Origin: Prevotellaceae bacterium UBA4301
GTDB lineage: Bacteria > Bacteroidota > Bacteroidia > Bacteroidales > Bacteroidaceae
Assembly (NCBI GenBank): GCA_002395775.1
Contig: DGUV01000038.1
Span: 1-6,969 of the forward strand
DNA: 6,969 bases
Direction: 5' to 3'
The number at the start of each line of letters is the position of its first letter. The first letter of the stretch is position 1. Shown here one piece after another: positions 1 through 5,957 of the stretch. The position numbers and the translations under genes were made by a program. Below the pieces are notes generated by a model that saw nothing but the letters and a program-made list of their open reading frames with translations, did no database searches and was not told the origin of the DNA.

Positions 1-8
1 TGAGGTTG

Positions 9-50
9 TCAGATGAGCCTGTAGAGACGTTGGGTGCGTAGGCTCATTTG
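9..50 (-). other. Inverted repeat / possible 5' leader hairpin with a 12-codon mini-ORF
   Basis: Bases 13-20 (ATGAGCCT) are perfectly complementary to 40-47 (AGGCTCAT). Pairing extends to 10-50 with one non-Watson-Crick position (12/48), leaving a 19-base loop. On the minus strand the arm starts about 8 bases after a good -7 promoter match, so it would lie at the 5' end of a transcript leaving the window to the left. A minus-strand ATG at 47-45 opens a 12-codon frame (MSLRTQRLYRLI) ending in TGA at 11-9, entirely inside the hairpin. This could be a leader peptide or attenuator, or just a hairpin with a chance frame. Read on the plus strand it could instead terminate an upstream gene, but no clear U-tract follows. 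The structure is visible; its role is inferred. Confidence 0.35.
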
Positions 51-55
51 TCTTG

Positions 56-85
56 CAAATTTACATAAAAACCTTGAGTTGCAAG
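56..85 (-). promoter_or_regulatory. Candidate Bacteroidetes-type promoter, reading leftward out of the window
   Basis: The minus strand reads TAAATTTG at 63-56, an exact match to the Bacteroidetes -7 consensus TAnnTTTG, followed by CAAG. A partial -33 element (CTTG at 85-82, consensus TTTG) lies 18 bases upstream, close to the usual 19-21. The transcript would start near base 49 and run leftward into an unseen gene. It lies downstream of the efflux operon's terminator-like hairpins, so it would serve a separate unit. The motif is short and A/T-rich, so a chance match is possible. Confidence 0.4.
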
Positions 86-97
86 CCTCTTTGCTCA

Positions 98-113
98 AAA
101 AACTTCAGTTTTT
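98..113 (-). terminator. Small A/U-rich hairpin, possible secondary terminator
   Basis: AAAAAC (98-103) pairs with GTTTTT (108-113) across a four-base loop. On the minus strand this gives a C-UGAA-G capped stem whose 3' arm is a run of six U (102-97). It lies about 66 bases past the channel gene's stop codon and could back up the terminator at 129-172. It is nearly symmetrical and would work weakly in either direction. The stem is mostly A-U pairs, so stability is low. Confidence 0.3.
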
Positions 114-128
114 GGTGTGAAATGACTG

Positions 129-172
129 AAAAAATCCTGTCGAAGAGGGGAAAAAGGGAGAGAGACCCCTCT
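129..172 (-). terminator. Probable terminator of the efflux operon
   Basis: AGAGGGG (144-150) and CCCCTCT (166-172) form a 7-base-pair GC-rich stem with a 15-base loop, starting 7 bases after the stop codon of the channel gene. On the minus-strand transcript a run of six U follows at 134-129, nine bases beyond the stem. The large loop and the offset U-run are not textbook for an intrinsic terminator. The position directly after the last gene of the operon supports the call. Confidence 0.45.
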
Positions 173-179
173 GTGCGAG

Positions 180-1448
180 TCAGCACTTGCGCCGATACTC
201 TGCCACTCGAATCTGGTAGGTGGCCTGGGCAGTGACCAGTTGGCTCTGGGCCTGGGTGTAGAGGGTGACGGCATCGAGCAGGTCGGTCAGCGTGGTGGTG
301 CCGGCACTGTAGAAGATGCGGTGCATGCGCAGGTTCTCCTGGGCCGATGCCACCGAAGCCTTGGCGATGTCTATCTGCTGATAAGCCTCGTTGAGGTTGT
401 TCCAGGCCGACTGGATGTCGATGGCCAGTTTCTCGCGAGCCTCCATGCGGTCGTTCTCGGCCTGCATGCGTTGCAGTTTGGCCTTCTTGATGGCATGGCT
501 GCCGCCCCACCAGTCGCTGATGGGCACGGAGAGTGTAGCAAAAACGAGTCCGTTGGTGTGGTCGTTGCTGTCGATGGTCTGATAGTGTCCGTTCACCCCC
601 ACAGCCAGCGAGGGGAGCAACTTGCCGCGCTCCATCCTGACGTTCAGGCGTTGTGCCTCCTCATTCTTTTGGGCCAGCGCCAACTCCTCACGGTTCTGCA
701 CGGCTGTCTCCTTGTCTTTCAGCAAGGTGGCAGGGAGTGAAGGCGACAGAAGGGAAGCAGGACTCACGATGCTGATGTCGCCTTCGCCTGTCCCTGCCAG
801 TTGTGCCAGCAGGAGTTTCACGATGCTGATGCCGTTCTCCAGTTCCAGACGTCTGGAGGCCACCTCCTGCTGTTTCAGTTCTACTCGCAAGAGGTCGTTG
901 TGGGTGGTCATGCCAGCATCCACATACTGCTGGGTGAGGCGGTGCACCTCGTCGAGTTGCACCTTCACCGAGTCGAGTGTGGCCACGTTGGCTTGCAGGG
1001 AGACGAGTTGCCAGTAGTATTGTGCCACCTGCAGTTCTGTGTCCTTCTCGGTCATCTGCAGTTGCAGACGTTTCACCTCCTCCTGCAGGTCGGCCAGTTT
1101 GTTGCCATTGATGATTTGTCCACCCTGGAAGAGAGGCTGCACAGCCATCACGCTGCCCACAAAGCCCTTCTTCACCATGCCGATGGGCATCACAGCCTCG
1201 CCAGCCGGCATGCTGCCCTGCACGAGGTCGTCGAAACCACGGAATCCCACTGCCGTGCCGCTCACCTTGGGGAAGTAGTTGGTGCGCGCTTTGGCCTTGT
1301 CCTCTTTGGCGGCCTCCACGTCGAGACGTGCGTTTTTCAGCACCCGATTGTTCTGCACAGCCATCTCCTGCAACTGTTGCAAGGTGTACTCCTGGGCATT
1401 CAAGCCGCAGGACACCACCATACTCAATATAAAGAGCGTCTTTTTCAT
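180..1448 (-). CDS. TolC-family outer-membrane efflux channel
   Basis: A 422-residue protein of the TolC/OEP family, the outer-membrane exit duct of tripartite efflux pumps. Residues 1-18 look like a signal peptide, with likely cleavage before Gln19 (LNA|Q). VVSC at 11-14 also fits a lipobox loosely, so lipidation at Cys14 cannot be excluded. The two structural halves of the family show as an internal duplication: YVDAGMTTHNDLL (175-187) matches YSAGTTTLTDLL (380-391) in the helical barrel, and VQPLFQGG (103-110) matches VPISDWWGG (308-316) at the beta-barrel strands. Long heptad-like helical stretches (about 115-220 and 320-422) fit the periplasmic tunnel. The length is at the short end for the family. 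An in-frame TAG two codons upstream fixes the start; no Shine-Dalgarno is seen. The last residue is a Cys. It is the third gene of the operon, 134 bases after the pump gene. Confidence 0.95.
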   Translation of the reverse strand: MKKTLFILSMVVSCGLNAQEYTLQQLQEMAVQNNRVLKNARLDVEAAKEDKAKARTNYFPKVSGTAVGFRGFDDLVQGSMPAGEAVMPIGMVKKGFVGSVMAVQPLFQGGQIINGNKLADLQEEVKRLQLQMTEKDTELQVAQYYWQLVSLQANVATLDSVKVQLDEVHRLTQQYVDAGMTTHNDLLRVELKQQEVASRRLELENGISIVKLLLAQLAGTGEGDISIVSPASLLSPSLPATLLKDKETAVQNREELALAQKNEEAQRLNVRMERGKLLPSLAVGVNGHYQTIDSNDHTNGLVFATLSVPISDWWGGSHAIKKAKLQRMQAENDRMEAREKLAIDIQSAWNNLNEAYQQIDIAKASVASAQENLRMHRIFYSAGTTTLTDLLDAVTLYTQAQSQLVTAQATYQIRVAEYRRKC

Positions 1449-1517
1449 TGTCTATGTTGTCTTTTGATTGAAAGCGTCGTTTAATCTGTTTACATTTTGA
1501 GTTTACCTCTGATGTGC

Positions 1518-1574
1518 TCCTTCCACACCCTCTGAACCGACGTCGGGGACATCGACTTAGGGGCTACGGAAGGA
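1518..1574 (-). other. Long imperfect stem-loop in the pump-channel spacer
   Basis: In the minus-strand transcript the outer arms TCCTTCC (1574-1568) and GGAAGGA (1524-1518) pair over 7 bases. After a 5/3 internal loop, CCCT (1562-1559) pairs with AGGG (1531-1528). After a 1/3 internal loop, AGTCGATGTC (1557-1548) pairs with GACGTCGGTT (1544-1535) over ten positions including three G-U, closing on a CCC loop (1547-1545). The centre includes a perfect 10-base palindrome (1537-1546). Two of the three wobbles become A·C mismatches on the opposite strand, so the fold suits the operon mRNA better. No U-run follows, so it is not an ordinary intrinsic terminator. It may stabilise or process the operon message, or limit expression of the channel gene. 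The 3' arm with the next base reads GGAAGGAG, resembling a Shine-Dalgarno sequence, but no start codon sits at a suitable distance. Confidence 0.5.
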
Positions 1575-1582
1575 CATGGCTC

Positions 1583-4500
1583 TCACTTATCGAAGATTTT
1601 CCAATACACCACAGGCAGGACGGTGACCACCATGATGAGCGAGCCGATGCCTCCAGCAAAGATGGACACGCCCACGGGCATCCACAGGTTGGTGGCGGCC
1701 ACTATCATGGGCACCACACCTACAGCCGTGGTGGCGGTGGTGAGGAAGATGGGCACCATGCGCCGACGCCCTGCATCGTAGGCGGCATCGCGCACCGACC
1801 ATCCCTGCCGCACCAGTCCGTTGGCATGCTCGAAGATGAGGATTCCGTTTCTCATAATCATGCCCATCAGCGTGACGAAGCCCATCACGGCGGTGATGCC
1901 GACAGCGCGGTTCATCAGTGCCAGACCCAAGATGGCACCGGGCAGACAGAGGGCGATGGAGAGCACACAGACGAAGGTGATTTTGTAGTTCTTGAAGTTG
2001 AACAGGATGAAGAAGAAGATGATGACAACTCCGATGGCCAGTCCTTCGCCCAAGGGGAGGAGGTTCTCAGCATCGTCCTCAGGTTCGCCGCCCACCTCAA
2101 AGCGCACTCCCTCGGGCAGATGCAACTTGGTGGTGGCCACTTGCTGCAACTCCTTATGGATGGGGGTGGGAAGCACGTTGCGCCTCAAGTCGCAGGTGAC
2201 GGTGATGCACCTTTCGCCCCCACGGTGCAGAATCTCATCGGCTGTCCAGGCGGGATGGGCATCGCCTATCTGTCGGAGAGGCACCGTGGCTCCGACCGAC
2301 GAGAGGTAAAGGTCGTTCACGTCGTCGCAGTCGAGGTCGCCCCGATGGACATCCTTCAGCATGAGTGGCACCTCGTAGTCGCCTTCCCACACCTGCCCCA
2401 CCTTGGCAGTGCCAGTGGAGAGCGCCAGTTGCAGTTCGGCAGTGGTGCGGTTGATGCCCAACTGACTGGTGGCCACGGGGTCGAGCGTCACCTCGATGAG
2501 CGGACGTGGCTCTTGCCAGTCGGTGTGCACGTTCATCAGGTTGGGGTTCTTCCGCATGTAGGCAGCCATCTGTTCGGCCACGGTGCGCAGACTGTCCATG
2601 TCGTCGCCATAGAAGCGGTATTCGAAGGGGTTGTAGTTCTGGAAGTCCAACTGCTTGAACTTCACGAAGGCGTTGGGGTAGCGTTCGGAGTAGAGCGGTT
2701 CATACTCGTCAAGCATCTCCACGGTGGCTTTCTGCGAGGTGGTGTTGACGATGAACTGGGCATAGTTCCGCCCCGCCATCTTCGGAGCATAGGCCGTGTG
2801 GAATCGGGGCGAGGAACAGCCGATGAAACTCGTCACGCTCACGGTGCGCTCGTCGAGCATCAGCACCTCATAGATGGAATCGGCAATGGCTTGGGTATCG
2901 GACAGACCAGACCCTTCGGGCAAGAATATCTCCACGGCAAACTGGTCGCGGTCGGCAGTAGGCATCAGTCGGGTCTTCAGCGTAGAGGCCAGCACCAGGC
3001 TCAGTACCACCAATGCCACAGCACTGCCAATGGTGAGCCACGGGTTGCGGAACGTCCAGTCCAGCACCTTCTCGTAGCCCTGCTGCACATAGTCGGTGAT
3101 GCTCTTCTTCTGCGGCTGCTCCTCAATGTCTTCTTCGGTCACATCGCCCACACGGCTGGTGGGCTTCGACACCTCCACGTGCTTGTTCTGGGTCTTCTTG
3201 CGCTTCTTAATCATGAAGTACTCCATCACGGGGATGGCCACCACAGCCAGAACCAACGACACCATCAGGTTGATGAGGATGGTCCACGGGAACCACTGCA
3301 GAAAGTCGCCCTTCATGCCGAAGAGCAGAAAGAGGAAGGGAAAGAAGATGACCGAAATGCACAGGGTGGCGAGCATCATGGGCATAAAGTAGTGCTGTGC
3401 CGACTCGGCTGCCGCATGCCAGCGCGACATGCCCTTGTTCAGATACTCCAAGTAGCCGTCGAGCACCACGATGGCATTATCCACCACCATGCCCAGCACG
3501 ATGATGAGGGCCGCCAAGGTCACGGTGTTCAGGGGGATGCCCAGCATGTACATCACACCGATGGAGATGAACGTGCTCAGCGGCACCGTCACACCTGCCA
3601 CCACGGCGGTGCGCCAGGGGAAAAGTATCAGCATGACAACGACGATGATGGCCATCGACTCCAGCAGATTCACCATGAACTCGTTCACGCTCCCTTCCAC
3701 CACCTTGCACTGGTCGGCTATGCGGCTCACGGTCACATCCTTGGGCAGTTCGCTGGCCATATAGTCGTCCAGCACTTCCTGCACATCCTCGCCATACTGC
3801 ACGATGTTGTTGCCTTCCATCATCTCCAGCGAAATCAGCACACAGGGGTGACCGTTATACTCGATGTAACTCTCCGTGCGGTCATACTCACGCTTCACGG
3901 TGGCCACGTCCTTCACCCTCACCACGTGGTTCTGCGGGTCGGTGTAGATAATCTGATTCTCAATCTCCTGCTCGCTGGCCACGGTGGGCTTCACATGGAT
4001 GGGTACATCCTTCTGTGTGCCACTACTGATGCTGCCTGCCATCGTGGTCATGCCAGCCGACTGCAGAGCCTGCATCACTGCCATACGTCCGATGCCGTAG
4101 GCTGCCAGTCGCTGCTGGTCCACATAGATGGTGATTTGTTCCTTCAGGTCGCCATACAGCACCACGTTGCTCACAGAGGGAATGCGGCGCAAACGGTCGG
4201 CCAAGTCATCGCTGTACTTCTTCAGTTCCCTCGGACTCCTGTCTTCGCTCTCGATGGCGATGAGCAGTGCCGAGGCACTGCCAAAGTCGTCGTTCACAGC
4301 CAAAGCCAGCACACCGCTTGGCAGACTTTGACTCTTGAAGGTGTTGAGTCCATGCTTGATTTTCGACCACACCTCATCCTTGTTGTTCACACGGTCTTGC
4401 AATTCCACCTGGCACACACACATGCCATTGCTGCTCGTCGTGGTGGTCTTTGAGCGTTTCACCTCGTCGAAAGTGAACAGATACCGCTCTAACGGCTTGG

Positions 4501-4699
4501 CTACTTGCTCCTCCACCTCTTCGGCTGTGGCACCCGGATAGACTGCCACCACCACGCCCTGACGTATCACGAAGTCGGGAAACTCAGCCTTGGCCATCTT
4601 GTCGAAACCGAAGAGGCCAAAGATGAACAGCAACACTATCAACAGGAAGGTGATGCGGTAGTTGTGCATCAGCCATCCCACCCAATTATTCTTGCTCAT
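1583..4699 (-). CDS. AcrB-like RND efflux pump, inner-membrane permease
   Basis: A 1038-residue resistance-nodulation-division transporter of the AcrB/HAE type, the proton-driven engine of a tripartite drug or envelope-compound exporter. Length and topology match the family: TM1 at about 14-32, a large periplasmic loop to about 341, TM2-TM6 to about 495, a charged cytoplasmic loop (KKRKK at 499-502, EEDIEEQ at 522-528), TM7 at about 553-573, a second periplasmic loop to about 883, then TM8-TM12. The N-terminal porter motif YPGATAEEVEEQV (54-66) is typical. In TM4 the motif is VVDNAIVVLD: Asp407 is kept, but the second Asp of AcrB (408) is Asn. In TM10 the position of AcrB Lys940 is Arg950 (MRNGILIFEH); Arg980 and Thr987 match AcrB Arg971 and Thr978. 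The HME heavy-metal signature in TM4 is absent, so a multidrug-type role is more likely than metal export; the substrate is unknown. It starts 22 bases after the adaptor gene, with AAAGGA upstream. Confidence 0.96.
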   Translation of the reverse strand: MSKNNWVGWLMHNYRITFLLIVLLFIFGLFGFDKMAKAEFPDFVIRQGVVVAVYPGATAEEVEEQVAKPLERYLFTFDEVKRSKTTTTSSNGMCVCQVELQDRVNNKDEVWSKIKHGLNTFKSQSLPSGVLALAVNDDFGSASALLIAIESEDRSPRELKKYSDDLADRLRRIPSVSNVVLYGDLKEQITIYVDQQRLAAYGIGRMAVMQALQSAGMTTMAGSISSGTQKDVPIHVKPTVASEQEIENQIIYTDPQNHVVRVKDVATVKREYDRTESYIEYNGHPCVLISLEMMEGNNIVQYGEDVQEVLDDYMASELPKDVTVSRIADQCKVVEGSVNEFMVNLLESMAIIVVVMLILFPWRTAVVAGVTVPLSTFISIGVMYMLGIPLNTVTLAALIIVLGMVVDNAIVVLDGYLEYLNKGMSRWHAAAESAQHYFMPMMLATLCISVIFFPFLFLLFGMKGDFLQWFPWTILINLMVSLVLAVVAIPVMEYFMIKKRKKTQNKHVEVSKPTSRVGDVTEEDIEEQPQKKSITDYVQQGYEKVLDWTFRNPWLTIGSAVALVVLSLVLASTLKTRLMPTADRDQFAVEIFLPEGSGLSDTQAIADSIYEVLMLDERTVSVTSFIGCSSPRFHTAYAPKMAGRNYAQFIVNTTSQKATVEMLDEYEPLYSERYPNAFVKFKQLDFQNYNPFEYRFYGDDMDSLRTVAEQMAAYMRKNPNLMNVHTDWQEPRPLIEVTLDPVATSQLGINRTTAELQLALSTGTAKVGQVWEGDYEVPLMLKDVHRGDLDCDDVNDLYLSSVGATVPLRQIGDAHPAWTADEILHRGGERCITVTCDLRRNVLPTPIHKELQQVATTKLHLPEGVRFEVGGEPEDDAENLLPLGEGLAIGVVIIFFFILFNFKNYKITFVCVLSIALCLPGAILGLALMNRAVGITAVMGFVTLMGMIMRNGILIFEHANGLVRQGWSVRDAAYDAGRRRMVPIFLTTATTAVGVVPMIVAATNLWMPVGVSIFAGGIGSLIMVVTVLPVVYWKIFDK

Positions 4700-4721
4700 A
4701 ACTTCAATTTTTCAATCCTTT

Positions 4722-5762
4722 TCAAATCTCCTCCACTTCACTTCCTTCGCTCACTTTCTGATACCCTTTCACTATCAACTTCTCTCCCTTCTTCACTCCG
4801 CTCGTCACCTCAATGCGATTGCCTGAAGCCTCGCCCAGCGTCACCTTCGCCCGATGCGCCTTGCCGCCTTCTGCCTTCCACACAAACATGCTCCCATCGG
4901 CCGAACGCTGCACCGCCGTGATGGGCACCATCACCGTCGTGTTCCCCGTCTCGTATGCAGCGACGGTGTCACCGTCTCTCACTTTCACCTCACACACCAT
5001 TCCTGCCAGCAATTTCTCCCCCGGGTTCTTCACATTGATTCTCACCTCGTATGTCCTGCTCACAGGGTCGGCCTGCACCCCCTTCTCAATGGCTCCACCC
5101 ATGAACGTCTCGCCCAGTGCCTCCACCCGAATCTCCGTAGGAGTCGATGCCGAGAACCTTCCAATCTCCTTCTCTGGCACAGCCACTTTCACCTTCACAT
5201 TATTTATATTAAGGATGGTACACACGGGCTGGCTGGGCAGAGCCGTCTCACCGGAACTCATCATCTTTTGGCCAATGACACCGCTCACGGGAGCGTAGAT
5301 GCGGCAGTCGGCCAGCGACTTCCGTGCCATGTCCAGTTGCGCCTTGGCCTGAGCCACCTGACTCTGGGTTTCCACCCACTTCACTTCGGGCAGGGCATTC
5401 TGGTCGTGCAACTGTTTCATGCGCTCCAAAGCATCGTTGGCCTGACGCATCTGTGCCTCACAGTTGGCCAGCATGTTGCGAGCCTGAGTGGCATCCATCT
5501 CGGCGATGAACTGCCCCTTCTGCACATGTTGTCCTTCCTCCACAGCCACACGGAGCACCGTGCCGCTGCCTGTGAAACTCACCGACGTGCTCGACTCGGC
5601 CTCTACCTCACCCACATAAGTTCGTGCGTTCCCTTCGGTCTGCGAGCCGACCACTTCGGTCATTACCCTCACTGGAGCCACCTCCTGCTCCTGCTTGTTG
5701 CCGCTGCATGCTGCCAGTGTCGTGGTCAGTATCACGGCTGAAAGAAAATCTCTCATTTTCAT
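4722..5762 (-). CDS. RND periplasmic adaptor (membrane fusion) lipoprotein, AcrA/HlyD family
   Basis: A 346-residue membrane fusion protein linking the pump to the TolC-like channel. The N-terminus is a lipoprotein signal with lipobox LAAC (16-19), so the mature protein would be anchored by lipid on Cys19. The family's domains appear in order: first half of the lipoyl domain (about 60-92, with GTVLRVAVEEGQHVQKGQ), alpha-helical hairpin (about 93-152, rich in Gln, Ala and Lys), second lipoyl half (153-185, IYAPVSGVIGQ), beta-barrel (about 186-265, with ADPVSRTYEVRINVKN), and membrane-proximal domain (about 266-346, VPITAVQ and VTSGVKKGEKLIVKGYQ). The hairpin is of modest length, as for adaptors that meet TolC tip to tip. 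A second possible start is Met3; both keep the lipoprotein signal. No Shine-Dalgarno is seen; the leader is A/T-rich. It is the first gene of the operon, read from the divergent promoter region. Confidence 0.95.
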   Translation of the reverse strand: MKMRDFLSAVILTTTLAACSGNKQEQEVAPVRVMTEVVGSQTEGNARTYVGEVEAESSTSVSFTGSGTVLRVAVEEGQHVQKGQFIAEMDATQARNMLANCEAQMRQANDALERMKQLHDQNALPEVKWVETQSQVAQAKAQLDMARKSLADCRIYAPVSGVIGQKMMSSGETALPSQPVCTILNINNVKVKVAVPEKEIGRFSASTPTEIRVEALGETFMGGAIEKGVQADPVSRTYEVRINVKNPGEKLLAGMVCEVKVRDGDTVAAYETGNTTVMVPITAVQRSADGSMFVWKAEGGKAHRAKVTLGEASGNRIEVTSGVKKGEKLIVKGYQKVSEGSEVEEI

Positions 5763-5794
5763 GTTCTGTTACACTTTTTGTTTCAAATTTTGTG

Positions 5795-5829
5795 CAAAGT
5801 AACGAGAAAAAAGAGAAAAGGAGAACAAA
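5795..5829 (-). promoter_or_regulatory. Candidate promoter of the efflux operon
   Basis: On the minus strand TTACTTTG (5802-5795), followed by CAC, matches the Bacteroidetes -7 element TAnnTTTG at seven of eight positions. TTTG (5829-5826) matches the -33 element, but the gap of 23 bases is longer than the usual 19-21. A start about seven bases past the -7 box would leave a leader of roughly 25 bases before the adaptor's ATG. The TTTG boxes lie inside the left arm of an inverted repeat, so a bound regulator could affect this promoter. Confidence 0.45.
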
Positions 5830-5850
5830 CAAATCACCTCTCATTTGTTC
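5823..5850. promoter_or_regulatory. Inverted repeat, candidate operator of the divergent region
   Basis: GAACAAA (5823-5829) is the exact reverse complement of TTTGTTC (5844-5850). In an overlapping alternative register, AACAAAT (5828-5834) is the reverse complement of ATTTGTT (5843-5849) around an 8-base centre. The repeat overlaps and extends upstream of the putative -33 box of the efflux operon. The divergent AraC-family regulator is the natural candidate to bind here. AraC proteins more often use direct repeats, so a second factor or chance symmetry in A/T-rich DNA is possible. Confidence 0.35.
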
Positions 5851-5853
5851 TGA

Positions 5854-5869
5854 TTGTCGCATTGGACAA
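5854..5869. promoter_or_regulatory. Short palindrome TTGTC-N6-GACAA between the divergent promoters
   Basis: TTGTC (5854-5858) and GACAA (5865-5869) are perfectly symmetrical over a 6-base centre, near the middle of the 195-base divergent region. The form suits a dimeric regulator. Five-base half-sites of this kind also occur by chance in a region this long, so support is weak. Confidence 0.2.
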
Positions 5870-5933
5870 GCAGGGGAGTGTAATTAAAGAAAGAAAAGGA
5901 GGAATAGAACAAGTGTGTTCCACGAAAAAGCCG

Positions 5934-5941
5934 TACTTTTG
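5934..5941 (+). promoter_or_regulatory. Candidate -7 promoter element of the AraC-family regulator
   Basis: TACTTTTG is an exact match to the Bacteroidetes -7 consensus TAnnTTTG. No good TTTG -33 box is seen at 19-21 bases upstream; the nearest is TGTG at 5914-5917. A start about seven bases past the element would fall near 5948, leaving a leader of only about 10 bases before the ATG at 5958 or 22 before the ATG at 5970. Confidence 0.5.
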
Positions 5942-5957
5942 CAGCAGGAAACGAAAA

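Noticed and set aside
10..50. Possible tRNA or small structured RNA at the left edge
   Set aside because: There is a single stem with a large loop, too short for a tRNA, with no second arm or CCA end.
53..235. A 60-codon plus-strand frame across the left non-coding region
   Set aside because: It runs through the operon's terminator-like hairpins and into the end of the channel gene. It has no ribosome site or promoter of its own and resembles no family I know.
240..1484. Plus-strand frames of 166 and 227 codons antisense to the channel gene
   Set aside because: They shadow a clear TolC-family gene and show low-complexity, non-protein-like composition.
1537..1546. Perfect palindrome CCGACGTCGG as a stand-alone operator
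   Set aside because: It is better explained as part of the larger 57-base stem-loop, and no -7-like promoter match lies in the spacer for it to control.
1449..1582. Separate promoter for the channel gene
   Set aside because: I searched the minus strand of the spacer for TAnnTTTG and found no match, so the channel gene is most simply read as part of the operon.
1514..4453. A 979-codon open frame on the plus strand, antisense to the pump gene
   Set aside because: Its translation is full of His, Gly and Gln with no recognisable domain, no membrane segments and no fitting start region. The opposite strand encodes a clear full-length RND pump. Codon choice in that gene rarely produces stops in this antisense frame.
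4854..5741. A 295-codon plus-strand frame antisense to the adaptor gene
   Set aside because: Same cause: a His- and Leu-rich translation with no domain, lying wholly within a confident gene on the other strand.
5608..5887. Two overlapping frames of about 85 codons on opposite strands over the adaptor start and intergenic region
   Set aside because: Both overlap the adaptor's 5' end in another frame and the promoter region, without independent support.
5778..5957. A 60-residue N-terminal extension of the AraC-family regulator
   Set aside because: It would place the start upstream of the regulator's own predicted promoter and in the divergent control region. Its residues are Lys- and Arg-rich with no domain character. 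The 298-residue form has the normal length for the family.
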